This document shows positions 50,737 to 61,381 of a stretch of 64,000 nt of DNA, piece after piece; position 1 is the stretch's first letter, and every line of letters begins with the position of its first letter. The DNA is from Clostridiaceae bacterium (GTDB lineage Bacteria; Bacillota; Clostridia; Lachnospirales; Lachnospiraceae). Position numbers and translations under genes: made by a program. The stretch spans positions 62,001 to 126,000 of the forward strand of contig QXWR01000005.1 in the NCBI GenBank assembly GCA_009911065.1. The letters run 5' to 3'. Under the pieces are notes generated by a model, which made no database searches, was not told the DNA's origin, and saw only the letters and a program-made list of their open reading frames with translations.

Positions 50737-52815
50737 ATGGCGAAAAGTTTAGTTATTGTGGAGTCACCAGCAAAGGTGAAAACCATCCGGAAATTCTTGG
50801 GAGCCAACTACGAAGTGGACGCTTCCAACGGACATGTACGGGATCTTCCGAAAAGTTCTCTGGGCATTGACGTGGAACATGATTATGAACCCAAATATAT
50901 CACCATCCGGGGAAAGGGAGATGTTCTGTCTAAACTTCGCAAAGAAGTAAAAAAAGCAGACAAAATCTATCTGGCAACAGACCCTGACCGGGAAGGTGAG
51001 GCGATTTCCTGGCATTTGATGAAGGCCCTGAAGCTGGATGAACTGGATGATAAAAAAATGTATCGTGTCAGTTTCAATGAGATTACAAAAACTGCAGTGA
51101 AAAATTCCCTGAAAAATCCAAGAAAGATTGATATGGATTTGGTAGATGCCCAACAGGCAAGAAGAATGCTGGATCGGATGGTGGGTTACAGCATCAGTCC
51201 TCTTTTATGGGCCAAGGTAAAACGAGGATTAAGCGCTGGAAGGGTCCAGTCTGTGGCTCTTCGTATGATCTGTGACCGGGAAGACGAGATTGGAGCATTT
51301 GTTCCGGAAGAATACTGGAATCTGGAAGCGAATTTAAAACAGTCTGGAGCACGTAAACCTTTAAAGGCTAAATTTTATGGAACACGCCATGAAAAAATTG
51401 CCATTCATAACAAAGAAGAGCTGGAGAAGATCTTGTCAGGACTGGAAAACCAGACTTTTATTGTGGAAGAAATAAAAAGCGGCGAACGGACGAAAAAACC
51501 GCCAATTCCCTTTACTACCAGTACGCTTCAGCAGGAGGCATCCAAAGTACTGAATTTTTCCACTCAGAAAACCATGCGTCTGGCACAGCAATTATATGAG
51601 GGCGTGGATATTCAGGGTCACGGAACCATCGGACTGATTACCTATCTTCGTACTGACTCCACCCGAATTGCAGATGAGGCAGATGCCGCTGCCAGAAAGT
51701 ATATTGAAGATACTTACGGAGCAAATTATGTGTTAAAAAGCGAATATGCCCGGAAAAATACCGGGAAAATTCAGGATGCTCATGAAGCCATCCGCCCTAC
51801 GGACATTACCCTGACTCCAGTTAAAATAAAAGATTCCTTACAAAGAGACTTATTTCGTCTCTATCAGCTGATTTGGAAACGCTTTGCAGCCAGCCGAATG
51901 CAGCCAGCCGTGTATGAAACTACCTCCGTAAAAATCGGAGCCGGAGATTATCTGTTTACTTTATCCACTTCTAAATTGTCCTTTGATGGCTTTATGTCGG
52001 TCTATGTACAGGAAGATGACAAAGAAGAAACCAATACGCTTCTTGGCAAATTGGAAAAGGGAGCATTGCTGGAATTAAGTGAACTTCTTCCCTCCCAGCA
52101 TTTTACTCAGCCTCCGGCCCACTATACAGAAGCCTCTCTGGTGAAAGCTCTGGAAGAACAGGGAATTGGAAGACCAAGCACCTACGCTCCCACCATCACT
52201 ACGATTTTGGCGCGACGTTATGTGACAAAAGAAAATAAAAATCTTTATGTGACGGAATTAGGTGAAGCGGTCAACAAAATTATGAAACAATGTTTTCCAA
52301 GTATTGTGGACACAAGTTTTACTGCCAACATGGAGATGTTGTTGGATAAAGTAGGGGATGGCTCGGTCAAGTGGAAAACCGTGGTGGAAAACTTTTATCC
52401 GGATTTGGATGAGGCGGTAAAAACAGCCCAGACAACATTGGAATCCATTAAGATTGCAGACGAAGTTACCGATGTAATCTGTGATCTGTGCGGCCGCAAT
52501 ATGGTGATCAAATACGGGCCTCACGGAAAATTTCTGGCATGTCCCGGTTTTCCGGAATGCAAAAACACAAAACCTTATTTGGAAAAAATCGGAGTTCCCT
52601 GCCCCAAATGCGGCAGTGAAGTGGTGATTAAAAAGACCAAAAAAGGACGCCGATTTTATGGATGTGAGAAAAATCCCGATTGTGATTTTATGTCCTGGCA
52701 AAAACCATCTTTGGAAAAATGTCCCAAGTGCGGCAGCTACATGGTAGAGCGGGGAAATAAACTGGTGTGTGCAGGAGAACAATGCGGGTATAGTATGAAT
52801 ATAAAATCAAAATAG
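50737..52815 (+). CDS. topA: DNA topoisomerase I
   Basis: A 692-residue type IA topoisomerase. The Toprim domain starts KSLVIVESPAKVKTIRKFLG with the TDPDREGEAISWHL acidic cluster; the catalytic tyrosine is in IGLITYLRTDSTRI; EQGIGRPSTYAPTI follows. Three C-terminal zinc-ribbon repeats are visible (CDLCGRNM...C, CPKCGSEV...C, CPKCGSYM...C). It relaxes negative supercoils. AGGAG precedes the ATG, 16 nt after dprA, an arrangement common in Firmicutes. Confidence 0.96.
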   Translation: MAKSLVIVESPAKVKTIRKFLGANYEVDASNGHVRDLPKSSLGIDVEHDYEPKYITIRGKGDVLSKLRKEVKKADKIYLATDPDREGEAISWHLMKALKLDELDDKKMYRVSFNEITKTAVKNSLKNPRKIDMDLVDAQQARRMLDRMVGYSISPLLWAKVKRGLSAGRVQSVALRMICDREDEIGAFVPEEYWNLEANLKQSGARKPLKAKFYGTRHEKIAIHNKEELEKILSGLENQTFIVEEIKSGERTKKPPIPFTTSTLQQEASKVLNFSTQKTMRLAQQLYEGVDIQGHGTIGLITYLRTDSTRIADEADAAARKYIEDTYGANYVLKSEYARKNTGKIQDAHEAIRPTDITLTPVKIKDSLQRDLFRLYQLIWKRFAASRMQPAVYETTSVKIGAGDYLFTLSTSKLSFDGFMSVYVQEDDKEETNTLLGKLEKGALLELSELLPSQHFTQPPAHYTEASLVKALEEQGIGRPSTYAPTITTILARRYVTKENKNLYVTELGEAVNKIMKQCFPSIVDTSFTANMEMLLDKVGDGSVKWKTVVENFYPDLDEAVKTAQTTLESIKIADEVTDVICDLCGRNMVIKYGPHGKFLACPGFPECKNTKPYLEKIGVPCPKCGSEVVIKKTKKGRRFYGCEKNPDCDFMSWQKPSLEKCPKCGSYMVERGNKLVCAGEQCGYSMNIKSK

Positions 52816-52843
52816 AAAAAAGTCAAAAAATTTCGAAAAACTA

Positions 52844-52872
52844 TTGTTATTACTAAAAAATCGTGTTAAAAT
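52844..52872 (+). promoter_or_regulatory. Promoter of codY
   Basis: TTGTTA at 52844-52849, 17-bp spacer, TAAAAT at 52867-52872. The leader to the ATG is about 70 nt. A nearby AATTT-x-TTTGAAAAT stretch only weakly resembles a CodY box. Confidence 0.65.
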
Positions 52873-52948
52873 TTAATTTGAAAATATCCTTTTCCGTACA
52901 GCGCTAGATTCTGAGCGGAATAACCACAAGCTGAGGAGGTTTTTCGAA

Positions 52949-53725
52949 ATGAGTGTACAATTGCTGGATAAGACAAGAAAAATCAACAAGTTATTGCACA
53001 ACAACAATTCACAGAAGGTAGTTTTCAATGATATTTGCAAGATTTTAAGTGACATCCTGCTTTCCAATATTCTTGTTATCAGTAAAAAAGGAAAAGTTTT
53101 GGGAGTAGGGCTTTGTCCCGGCGTGGATGAGATTGAAGAGCTGATTGAAGACCAGGTGGGCGGTTTCGTGGACCATCTGCTGAACGAACGGCTTTTGAGT
53201 ATTCTTTCCACCAAGGAAAATGTGAATTTGGCCACTTTAGGGTTTGCTGAGGAAAATGTCAGAAAATATCAGGCCATTATTACTCCTATCGATATTGCAG
53301 GAGAACGTCTTGGCACATTGTTTATTTACAAATGTGATGAACAGTATAATATTGATGACATTATTCTAAGCGAATATGGCACTACTGTAGTGGGATTGGA
53401 GATGATGCGGTCTGTCAACGAAGAAAATGCAGAAGAAACCAGAAAAGTGCAGATTGTCAAATCTGCCATCAGCACATTGTCCTTCTCAGAATTAGATGCC
53501 ATCACCCACATATTTGAGGAACTGGACGGCAATGAAGGGATTCTTGTGGCCAGCAAAATTGCTGACCGGGTAGGAATCACCCGGTCTGTAATCGTCAATG
53601 CCCTTCGGAAGTTTGAAAGCGCAGGAGTAATCGAATCCCGCTCTTCCGGCATGAAGGGTACTTACATTAAAGTTTTGAATGATGTGGTATTTGATGAGCT
53701 GAAAAACATTAAGACTGCAAAATAA
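52949..53725 (+). CDS. codY: GTP- and branched-chain-amino-acid-sensing repressor CodY
   Basis: A 258-residue CodY of standard length. LLDKTRKINKLLHNNN starts the N-terminal GAF domain that binds isoleucine and valine; the C-terminal winged helix reads ASKIADRVGITRSVIVNALR then KFESAGVIESRSSGMKGTYI, the highly conserved DNA-recognition part. CodY represses nutrient-scavenging, sporulation and often surface genes when amino acids and GTP are plentiful. GGAGG lies about 9 nt upstream of the ATG. It has its own promoter and is followed by the convergent asd. Confidence 0.97.
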   Translation: MSVQLLDKTRKINKLLHNNNSQKVVFNDICKILSDILLSNILVISKKGKVLGVGLCPGVDEIEELIEDQVGGFVDHLLNERLLSILSTKENVNLATLGFAEENVRKYQAIITPIDIAGERLGTLFIYKCDEQYNIDDIILSEYGTTVVGLEMMRSVNEENAEETRKVQIVKSAISTLSFSELDAITHIFEELDGNEGILVASKIADRVGITRSVIVNALRKFESAGVIESRSSGMKGTYIKVLNDVVFDELKNIKTAK

Positions 53726-53737
53726 TTTTCGTCTTTC

Positions 53738-53777
53738 GTGGCTGCCATGATGGAACTCTTTCTAACACAGCAGCCAC
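53738..53777. terminator. Weak hairpin between convergent codY and asd
   Basis: GTGGCTGC at 53738-53745 and GCAGCCAC at 53770-53777 form an 8-bp stem with a long 24-nt loop. The T-tract is poor on both strands, so efficiency is doubtful. Confidence 0.4.
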
Positions 53778-53788
53778 AAAGGTTCTTC

Positions 53789-54880
53789 TTATTCCTTTGC
53801 CTGGATATATTTCTGAGCTGTCAGAAGCTCTGCACACAGAACCGCTCCTCCTGCTGCTCCCCTGAGCGTATTGTGGGATAATCCTACAAACTTATAGTCA
53901 TATATGGTATCTTCCCGAAGGCGTCCCACAGAAATTCCCATTCCGTTTTCAAAATCTACATCCAAAGAAACCTGAGGCCGATTGTCCTCCTCCAAATACT
54001 GAATAAACTGTTTGGGAGCGCTGGGCAGCTGAATCTTTTGGGGAATCCCCTGGAAATGAATCATTCGCTCAATCAGCTCTTCCTTTGACGGTTTTTTTCG
54101 AAATTTCACAAAAACTGCAGCAGTATGTCCATTGAGAACCGGTACCCGAATACATTGACAGGTAATCTTTGGTTCTTCCCCTTTGACAATCACACCATCT
54201 TCGATCTTTCCCCACAACCGCAGCGGTTCCTGCTCACTTTTCTCTTCCTCTCCCCCAATATAGGGAATAATATTGCCCACCATCTCCGGCCAGTCCTTAA
54301 ACGTCTTTCCTGCCCCTGAAATAGCCTGATAAGTAGTGGCAACCACCTCATAAGGCTCAAACTCTTTCCATGCAGTCAAAACTGGGGCATAACTTTGAAT
54401 CGAACAGTTTGGCTTTACGGCAATAAATCCCTTTTTGGTTCCCAGCCGCTTTTTCTGAAACTCAATTACCTGAAAATGTTCTGGATTGATCTCTGGAATT
54501 ACCATAGGCACATCCGGCGTCCACCGATGAGCGCTGTTGTTGGAAACCACCGGAACCTCTGCTTTTGCATAGGCTTCCTCAATGGCACGAATCTCTTCTT
54601 TGCTCATATCCACCGCACTAAATACAAAGTCCACCTGAGCAGAAACTTTGTCCACCTCATTGACATTCATCACGATTTGATGTTTCACGGAATCTGGCAT
54701 GGGACTCTCCATCTTCCATCGGTCTCCCACTGCCTCCTCATAGGTCTTTCCTGCAGAACGAGGACTTGCAGCCACCGCTGTTACCTCAAACCAGGGATGA
54801 TTCTCCAAAAGGGTAATAAATCTCTGCCCTACCATTCCGGTAGCGCCAAGTACGCCAACCCGCAATTTCTTTTCCATCAT
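53789..54880 (-). CDS. asd: Aspartate-semialdehyde dehydrogenase
   Basis: A 363-residue enzyme. RVGVLGATGMVGQRFITLLE binds NADP; VSNNSAHRW, IAVKPNCSIQSYAPVL (catalytic cysteine) and VPVLNGHTAAVFVKF match the archaeal/fungal-like Asd branch found in Clostridia. It makes aspartate semialdehyde for lysine, threonine, methionine and diaminopimelate. GGAG precedes the tandem ATG ATG by 6 nt. Monocistronic here; convergent with codY. Confidence 0.93.
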   Translation of the reverse strand: MMEKKLRVGVLGATGMVGQRFITLLENHPWFEVTAVAASPRSAGKTYEEAVGDRWKMESPMPDSVKHQIVMNVNEVDKVSAQVDFVFSAVDMSKEEIRAIEEAYAKAEVPVVSNNSAHRWTPDVPMVIPEINPEHFQVIEFQKKRLGTKKGFIAVKPNCSIQSYAPVLTAWKEFEPYEVVATTYQAISGAGKTFKDWPEMVGNIIPYIGGEEEKSEQEPLRLWGKIEDGVIVKGEEPKITCQCIRVPVLNGHTAAVFVKFRKKPSKEELIERMIHFQGIPQKIQLPSAPKQFIQYLEEDNRPQVSLDVDFENGMGISVGRLREDTIYDYKFVGLSHNTLRGAAGGAVLCAELLTAQKYIQAKE

Positions 54881-55072
54881 TGTGTTCTCCTCATTGAATG
54901 ATTTAATTTTACTATTTGACTATCCTATCTCATATTGACAAAAAAATCAATACCCATTCGCGTGAAAAATACATTTGTCTTTGATACAAAGACATTCATT
55001 AAAAATGTTTCCATTGACTTCCACACATGCCGGACAAAAAAATTCCCCATACTATCTTTGGAGGTGATGATG

Positions 55073-55246
55073 ATGAGTCCAAAAGAACTAAACTATATTG
55101 ATGATGCCCTTGGACATGAAAAATTTCTGAAAACTCAGTGTCAGGACGCCATCAAAAATCTGCAGGATACGGAACTGAAAAACTGTGTGCAGCAAATTTA
55201 TGACAAACACCAGCAGATCTTTGACACATTCTATCACTTAACCTAA
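55073..55246 (+). CDS. Small CotF-like spore coat-associated protein
   Basis: A 57-residue all-helical protein (SPKELNYIDDALGHEKFLKT, CQDAIKNLQDTELKNCVQQI), resembling the N-terminal half of coat F proteins. GGAGGTG lies 7-8 nt before the last of three consecutive ATG codons, which decides the start only to within two residues. It is followed 13 nt later by a second CotF-type gene. Confidence 0.7.
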   Translation: MSPKELNYIDDALGHEKFLKTQCQDAIKNLQDTELKNCVQQIYDKHQQIFDTFYHLT

Positions 55247-55259
55247 GGAGGTGAATACA

Positions 55260-55508
55260 ATGGATGACAGATGTATTATGGAAAACCTGCTTCTGACTAC
55301 CAAAGGCGTCTGTGACTTGTATATGCATGGTACTATCGAATCTTCCACTGCCAATGTTCATCAAACCTTTCATCAAGCGTTGAAAGACAGCCTTTGTATG
55401 CAGGATGACCTTTATCAGAAAATGACTGCCAAAGGATGGTACAGCACACAACAGGCAGATGCCAGCCAGATTCAAAAGGTACACAACCAGTACGCTAAAA
55501 TTTCCTGA
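55260..55508 (+). CDS. CotF-family spore coat protein
   Basis: An 82-residue coat F domain protein: ENLLLTTKGVCDLYMHGTIE, NVHQTFHQALKDSLCMQDDL and YQKMTAKGWYSTQQADASQI, the last matching the conserved MxxKGWY of CotF/YraF-type proteins. GGAGGTG lies 6-8 nt upstream of the ATG. It pairs with the preceding small gene and would be made in the mother cell during sporulation, which supports a spore-forming host. Confidence 0.82.
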   Translation: MDDRCIMENLLLTTKGVCDLYMHGTIESSTANVHQTFHQALKDSLCMQDDLYQKMTAKGWYSTQQADASQIQKVHNQYAKIS

Positions 55509-55702
55509 CTCTTCTTTACGAAAAGTGAAAACCGCCTTCTCCTGGTTCTCCTTCCAGGAGCGGCGGTGGGAAACTGGTTTCTTTTCAGTTGCAAATCCCT
55601 ATTTCTTATGGTATGATGATAAAAAAAGCTTTTCTGTTACAGAAACCCGATTTTCAGGCCCTCTCTGATACAGAAATGAAGCAGACAGATGAGGTTTACA
55701 AC

Positions 55703-56956
55703 ATGGAAATCATACATAGCGACAAAGTAATAACCGTGATACGCAGAGGATTGAATCGAATCGACTCAAGGCTCATTGATCATGGAGTGAAAGTGATGCT
55801 TGTTTTGCAGGATATGCTGAAGGCGGACGGCTGTCAGGATGAAACCCTATTGAAAAACATGTCCATATTGGCTCTTCTTCATGATGTGGGTGCTTACCGC
55901 ACAGAAGATATCAACAATCTGATAAAGTTTGAGATTGGAAATGTGTGGGAGCATTCCATCTATGGATATTTGTTTTTGAGAGAGTTTACTCCCTTAGGAG
56001 AATGGGCAAAAATTGTTCTTTACCATCATGCGGACTTTTGTGCCATGACAGACCAGCCAGAGCAGATTCGGCGCTGCGCTCAGCTGCTTCATACGGCAGA
56101 CCGTGTGGTTGTATGGCATGATGAAGTAAAGCGGACTGTGACGGAACTAGAGAAACATTTTTCTCTGGTAAAAGGAAAGAAATTTTCACCAGAATCCATT
56201 GACCTTTGGAACAAATGCCAGAAAGAAGGCACCTTTTCCAAACTGGATGACCCCAAATATTTGGATGAGGCCCTTAAGTGCTGCCTGTTTGACAAGGAAG
56301 AATCTATAGCCTATCTGATGATGGTGATCTATACCATTGATTTTCGAAGCCGGGATACCGTCACCCACACCATAGGAGTTATGGAGATCGGACGGCAGCT
56401 GGCCAGACAAATGGGACTTTCCGAGAAAATCTGCCAGCAAATTTACTATGGAGCCATGCTGCATGACCTGGGGAAAATCGGAACTCCGGTTTCCATTCTG
56501 GAACGGCCAGGGCGGCTGACTCCGGAGGAAATGGCTGTGATGCGTCATCATGTAGTTTTAACCGGTCAGATTTTAGAAGGTTGTGTGGATGAAGAAATTG
56601 CCCGAATCGCCTTGAGGCACCACGAAAAACTGGATGGTTCCGGATATCCTCTGGGACTTTCCGCAGAGGAACTGACCGTGCCGGAACGTCTCCTTGCAGT
56701 GGCAGACATTACCAGCGCATTGTGTATGAGCCGCAGCTATAAAGATTCCTATCCAAAAGAACGGTGTTTGGGTGTTCTATTGGATATGTGCCACAGTGGA
56801 AAATTGGACAAAAACATTGTTTCTGTCATGGAAACTTATTTTGATGAAATCATTGAGAAAGCCAATGAAGCATGTAAGCCTTTAAGAGACGCCTATGAGC
56901 GGATTCACACGGAATATCCCTCCATCTTAAAAGTGCATATGCCAAAGGATTCTTAA
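55703..56956 (+). CDS. Tandem HD / HD-GYP domain phosphodiesterase
   Basis: A 417-residue cytoplasmic protein with two HD domains. The first has LALLHDVGAYRTEDI (HD at residues ~60-61) and LYHHADF; the second is HD-GYP-like with YGAMLHDLGKIGTPVSILER (HD ~254-255) and RHHEKLDGSGYPLGL (~305-318). HD-GYP proteins hydrolyse cyclic di-GMP or related dinucleotides. No receiver, PAS or membrane part is present. TGAGG lies 8 nt before the ATG at 55703; longer frames lack such a site. Confidence 0.85.
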   Translation: MEIIHSDKVITVIRRGLNRIDSRLIDHGVKVMLVLQDMLKADGCQDETLLKNMSILALLHDVGAYRTEDINNLIKFEIGNVWEHSIYGYLFLREFTPLGEWAKIVLYHHADFCAMTDQPEQIRRCAQLLHTADRVVVWHDEVKRTVTELEKHFSLVKGKKFSPESIDLWNKCQKEGTFSKLDDPKYLDEALKCCLFDKEESIAYLMMVIYTIDFRSRDTVTHTIGVMEIGRQLARQMGLSEKICQQIYYGAMLHDLGKIGTPVSILERPGRLTPEEMAVMRHHVVLTGQILEGCVDEEIARIALRHHEKLDGSGYPLGLSAEELTVPERLLAVADITSALCMSRSYKDSYPKERCLGVLLDMCHSGKLDKNIVSVMETYFDEIIEKANEACKPLRDAYERIHTEYPSILKVHMPKDS

Positions 56957-57004
56957 AAAAGGACATTCCATGAAAACATTCCATGGTCTGTATTAAAACA
57001 AAAA

Positions 57005-57038
57005 ATGGAACAGAATCCGAAAAAGTTTTCTGTTCCAT
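57005..57038 (-). terminator. Terminator of the parE-parC operon
   Basis: ATGGAACAGAA at 57005-57015 pairs with TTCTGTTCCAT at 57028-57038. On the minus strand TTTTTTGTTTTAAT follows, about 20 nt past the parC stop. It may also stop plus-strand transcripts from the HD-GYP gene. Confidence 0.88.
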
Positions 57039-57059
57039 CCTAATTTAATGAACTAGTCT

Positions 57060-59294
57060 TTAATTCCGTACCTTACTGCCCTTCCCATCCCGTTTTCCAA
57101 GTTTCATTCGGTTTAAATGAACTTCTTTCTTCTTATAAGAAATCACTGGCTCCTCTCCCACAAAATACACCTGTTCCAGATATTCGTTTTCTGCCAGTTT
57201 CATCCCACGAACTCCACGGGAATTTTTTTTCATTTCCGGAATTTCTTCCACAGGGAACTTTAAAAACACTCCATCACTGGTCTGTAAGGCGACCTCAGTC
57301 TCTTCCCCCACAGGACGTACCAGAATTAACTCATCCCCCTCTGTAAGTTTTGTAGAGGCCACAGTCCGGTTATTGGTGACAAACTCCTCTGTTGGAACCA
57401 TCTTTACCAGGGCCATTTTCGTGGCAAAAAGAAGCCTCTGACCTGCCATAGCTTCCTGACTGCTCATCCAGATAATATTTTCTTTGCTTCCGTCAAATTT
57501 GCTTATATTGTCAAGAGGCGTTCCTTTATCCCGAAGCTTCCCAAAGGGAATATCCACAAGTTTAATCTGATGGAGATTTCCTTTTTGGGTAAACACACAT
57601 AGCTTATCTGTGTTCATACAGGGAACCACATACCGGAAATCTCCGTCCACAGCCTCTTTGTTCCGTTCATAAGTCCCCTTATCCAGCGTCTTGCAGTAGC
57701 CAAACTTGTCCATGACAAAAATCACCTCCTGAACCTCCATAGGCGCTTCCTCATAGACCGCCTCCTTGCCGTCCTCAATCTGTGTTAGTCTGGGCTTGGC
57801 AAACTCTTTCTTGATACTTTCCAGATCTTTTTGAATCACCTGATTCATATTGGTTCGGTTTTCCAAAATCTTCTGATATTCGGCGATCCGTCTTAAACAC
57901 TCCTTATAGTCTTTCTGCAATGCTAAAATTTCCAGACCAATCAATTTATACAAACGCATTTCTAAGATGGCTCCAGCCTGTTTCTCGGTAAAGCGAAGCT
58001 GTTTTGCGTCTTCCTCAAACCCTGGATGGCGAAACTGAATGTGAGAAATATCCCCGTTCATCAGGCAGGCTTTGGCGTCTTTTAAGTTCTTTGCCCCCCG
58101 CAAAATGGCAATGATCAAATCAATCACATCACAAGCTTTTATCAGACCTTCCTGAATGTCCTTTCGCTCCAGCTCCTTGTTTAACAGCGCCCGGTATTTC
58201 CTGGTGGCATTTTCATATTGAAAATCCAGATAATTTTTCAAAATTCCCCTAAGGCTTAATGTCTCCGGCCTTCCATTTGCAATCGCCAGCATATTCACCC
58301 CAAAGGTATCCTCCAGCTTCGTCTTTTTATAAAGGATGTTTTTGATCTTTTCCACATCTGCATCCCGCCGAAGCTCCAAAACAATCCGGATTCCCTCCTT
58401 GCTGGACTGATTGGAAATATCCACCACATCCGGCAGCTTCCGGCTTTCCACCAGCTCTGCCACATCTACCAGAAATTTATTGATTCCAGCTCCGATCATG
58501 GTATAGGGAATCTGGCTGATGATAAGCTTATCCTTATCTGCCCGCCGCCGACCCAGCTCAATTTCCATCTTCCCCCGCAATTTGATCTTCCCCACTCCAG
58601 TCTCATAAATCTCCGCCAAGCCGCTTTTGTTGGCAATGATTCCTCCTGTGGGAAAGTCTGGTCCCGGCAGATAGGTCATCATCTCCTGAATGGACATATC
58701 CGGCCGATCTATGTAGGCCTGCACCAGATCAATCACCTCACCCAGATTGTGAGGAGGAATGCTGGTACTCATGCCCACAGCAATGCCCTCTGCCCCATTG
58801 ATTAAGAGATTTGGCACCCTCACCGGAAGCACTTCTGGTTCTTTTTCCGACTCATCATAGTTGGGGACAAAATCCACGGTTTTATCCAGATCTTTTAAGT
58901 AAACCTCCTCGGCAAATTTTTTAAGTCTTGCCTCCGTGTAACGCATGGCAGCCGCACCATCGCCCTCAATGGAACCAAAATTCCCATGGCCGTCCACCAA
59001 TGCCATTCCCTTCTTAAAATCCTGAGACAAAACTACCAAAGTCTCATAGATGGAACTGTCCCCATGGGGATGATATTTACCCATGGTATCGCCCACAATA
59101 CGGGCAGACTTCCGGTGGGGCTTATCATGCCCCAGCCGAAGCTCGCTCATATCATACAACACCCGTCGCTGCACCGGCTTCAATCCGTCTCTGGCATCCG
59201 GAATGGCCCGCGCCGTAATTACACTCATGGAATAATTCAGATAGCTCCGCTGCATCTCTTCTGAAAATTCCGTTGTCAATATTTTCTCAGCCAT
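57060..59294 (-). CDS. parC: DNA topoisomerase IV subunit A (type IIA topoisomerase)
   Basis: A 744-residue subunit. The catalytic tyrosine is in [46 protein letters not shown] and [21 protein letters not shown] are standard. The length, shorter than GyrA (~820-870), and the absence of a clear QRRGGxG GyrA-box suggest ParC rather than gyrase A. It lies downstream of its B subunit with an ~80-bp gap. GGAGAG precedes the ATG at 59294; the longer frame has no ribosome-binding site. Confidence 0.88.
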   Translation of the reverse strand: MAEKILTTEFSEEMQRSYLNYSMSVITARAIPDARDGLKPVQRRVLYDMSELRLGHDKPHRKSARIVGDTMGKYHPHGDSSIYETLVVLSQDFKKGMALVDGHGNFGSIEGDGAAAMRYTEARLKKFAEEVYLKDLDKTVDFVPNYDESEKEPEVLPVRVPNLLINGAEGIAVGMSTSIPPHNLGEVIDLVQAYIDRPDMSIQEMMTYLPGPDFPTGGIIANKSGLAEIYETGVGKIKLRGKMEIELGRRRADKDKLIISQIPYTMIGAGINKFLVDVAELVESRKLPDVVDISNQSSKEGIRIVLELRRDADVEKIKNILYKKTKLEDTFGVNMLAIANGRPETLSLRGILKNYLDFQYENATRKYRALLNKELERKDIQEGLIKACDVIDLIIAILRGAKNLKDAKACLMNGDISHIQFRHPGFEEDAKQLRFTEKQAGAILEMRLYKLIGLEILALQKDYKECLRRIAEYQKILENRTNMNQVIQKDLESIKKEFAKPRLTQIEDGKEAVYEEAPMEVQEVIFVMDKFGYCKTLDKGTYERNKEAVDGDFRYVVPCMNTDKLCVFTQKGNLHQIKLVDIPFGKLRDKGTPLDNISKFDGSKENIIWMSSQEAMAGQRLLFATKMALVKMVPTEEFVTNNRTVASTKLTEGDELILVRPVGEETEVALQTSDGVFLKFPVEEIPEMKKNSRGVRGMKLAENEYLEQVYFVGEEPVISYKKKEVHLNRMKLGKRDGKGSKVRN

Positions 59295-59379
59295 ATGCTC
59301 TCCAATCTGTTGTTCCCCATTCATTCAGCCACATATTTCCAATCCCATCCAGACCGAAATCCAAACCGTGAACCGTCTG

Positions 59380-61299
59380 TCACGCATCAATCTCCGCCTC
59401 GTCTGCATGATCATGGATAAATTTTCTTCTGGGAGGCACATCGCTTCCCATAAGCATTTCCGTCACTTCAGAAGCCAGTCTTGCATCCTCAATCTCCACC
59501 CGTTTCAACACCCTCCGCTCCGGGTCCAGGGTAGTCTCCCACAGCTGCTCCGGGTCCATCTCTCCCAGGCCCTTGTACCGCTGCAGCCGAAACTCTCCCT
59601 TATGACTCTTCCGATACCGTTCCAACTCCTTATCGTCATACAGATACTGTTCCGGCCCCCGTCCGGGAATCACCTTATAAAGAGGCGGCATGGCAATAAA
59701 CACATGGCCATTATAAATCAGATCCGGCATAAACCGGTACAAAAAAGTCAAAAGCAAAGTGTCAATATGGCTTCCGTCCACATCCGCATCGGTCATAAGA
59801 ATAATCTTGTGATACCGAAGTTTACCCAAATCAAAATCATTGCCATATCCTTCGGAAAATCCGCATCCAAAAGCATTGATCATCGTCTTAATCTCCGCAT
59901 TGGCAAGGACTTTATCCATGGATGCTTTCTCCACATTGAGAATTTTTCCCCGAATGGGAAGAATCGCCTGGTACATCCGGTTTCTCGCAGTTTTTGCAGA
60001 GCCACCGGCGGAATCTCCCTCCACAATAAAAATCTCACATTTTTCCGCTTCCCGGCTTTCACAGTTGGCAAGCTTTCCATTGCTGTCAAAGGAAAATTTT
60101 GACTTGGTGAGCATGTTGGTCCGGGCCTTTTCCTCTGCCTTGCGGATCTTGGCTGACTTTTCCGCACAGCTGATAATTCCCTTTAACACTTCCACATTCC
60201 GGTCAAAATAGTGAGAAAGAAGATCTCCGCTGACTGCAAACACTGCTTTTGTGGCGTCTGCACTGGCAAGCTTCGTCTTGGTTTGTCCCTCAAAAATCGG
60301 GTCTGGATGCTTTACCGCCACAATGGCAGTCATTCCGTTTCTGGTGTCCGCACCCGTAAAATTAGGTTCTTTTTCCTTTAATATTCCCAATTCTCTGGCA
60401 TAGGAATTGATCATCTGTGTAAAACGAGTCTTAAAACCTACCAGATGAGTGCCTCCCTCCTGAGTAAAAATATTGTTGCAGAATCCCAGAATATTTTCCT
60501 CAAAAGTATCCACAAACTGAATGGCCAGCTCCACTTCAATCCCTTCTGACCTCTCCTTCACATAAATCGGGTCATGGATAACATTTTTCCCGTTATTGAT
60601 CTCCTTTACATAGGCAATCAATCCCTCCGGCTCCTCATAGGTAACAAGCTCCTCTTCCCCCTGACGTCGGTTCTCATAAAAAATAATCAGCTTTGGATTC
60701 AAATATGCAGTCTCATGAAGTCGGCTTTTCAGCCAATCCGCCTTAAACCTGGTTTTCTCAAAAATCTCTCCGTCCGGAAGAAAATTGATCTCGGTTCCCG
60801 TCTCCTTTGTCTTTCCAATCACCGGCAAAAGGCCGCCTTGAAGGTCAACCACTGGGATTCCCCGTTCGTATCCGTCGTGATGAATCTGCCCTCCCCGGTG
60901 AATTTTAATATCCATATGAACGGACAGGGCGTTGACCACAGAAGAACCTACGCCGTGAAGCCCGCCGCTGGTCTTATAAGCGTCATTGTCAAACTTTCCC
61001 CCTGCATGAAGGGTGGAAAATACAATCCGCGCTGCAGACATTCCTTTTTTATGCATCTCAATCGGGATGCCGCGGCCATTGTCTCTAACGGTGCAGGAAC
61101 CGTCTGCTTCCAGAATCACCCATATTTTGTCACAATATCCTGCCAGATGTTCATCCACTGCATTGTCCACAATCTCGTAGATCAGATGGTTTAGTCCCTT
61201 GGTTCCAACTCCTCCTATGTACATGCCCGGTCGTTTCCGAACCGCTTCCAGTCCCTCCAGGACAGTAATACTGTCCGCATTGTACTGTGTCTTAGCCAT
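59380..61299 (-). CDS. parE: DNA topoisomerase IV subunit B (type IIA topoisomerase)
   Basis: A 639-residue GHKL ATPase/Toprim subunit: VLEGLEAVRKRPGMYIGG, EIVDNAVDEHLAGYCDK, DNGRGIPI, TSGGLHGVGSSVVNALS (ATP binding), then Toprim IVEGDSAGGSAKTARNR and ILMTDADVDGSHID, and the tail RYKGLGEMDPEQLWETTLDP. Co-operonic with parC, hence parE rather than gyrB. GGAGG lies 7 nt before the ATG. It is the target of aminocoumarins; no unusual residue was noted. Confidence 0.9.
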   Translation of the reverse strand: MAKTQYNADSITVLEGLEAVRKRPGMYIGGVGTKGLNHLIYEIVDNAVDEHLAGYCDKIWVILEADGSCTVRDNGRGIPIEMHKKGMSAARIVFSTLHAGGKFDNDAYKTSGGLHGVGSSVVNALSVHMDIKIHRGGQIHHDGYERGIPVVDLQGGLLPVIGKTKETGTEINFLPDGEIFEKTRFKADWLKSRLHETAYLNPKLIIFYENRRQGEEELVTYEEPEGLIAYVKEINNGKNVIHDPIYVKERSEGIEVELAIQFVDTFEENILGFCNNIFTQEGGTHLVGFKTRFTQMINSYARELGILKEKEPNFTGADTRNGMTAIVAVKHPDPIFEGQTKTKLASADATKAVFAVSGDLLSHYFDRNVEVLKGIISCAEKSAKIRKAEEKARTNMLTKSKFSFDSNGKLANCESREAEKCEIFIVEGDSAGGSAKTARNRMYQAILPIRGKILNVEKASMDKVLANAEIKTMINAFGCGFSEGYGNDFDLGKLRYHKIILMTDADVDGSHIDTLLLTFLYRFMPDLIYNGHVFIAMPPLYKVIPGRGPEQYLYDDKELERYRKSHKGEFRLQRYKGLGEMDPEQLWETTLDPERRVLKRVEIEDARLASEVTEMLMGSDVPPRRKFIHDHADEAEIDA

Positions 61300-61381
61300 G
61301 TATATTCCTCCATTTTTCAAAAGCTTTCAAAAATCCACAAAAGCTTTTGTCTCGTTGCTGCTCCATAAAGCGCATGTTCCC

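Noticed and set aside
52800..52890. CodY autoregulatory box upstream of codY
   Set aside because: The best match (about 9 of 15) is no better than expected in AT-rich leader DNA.
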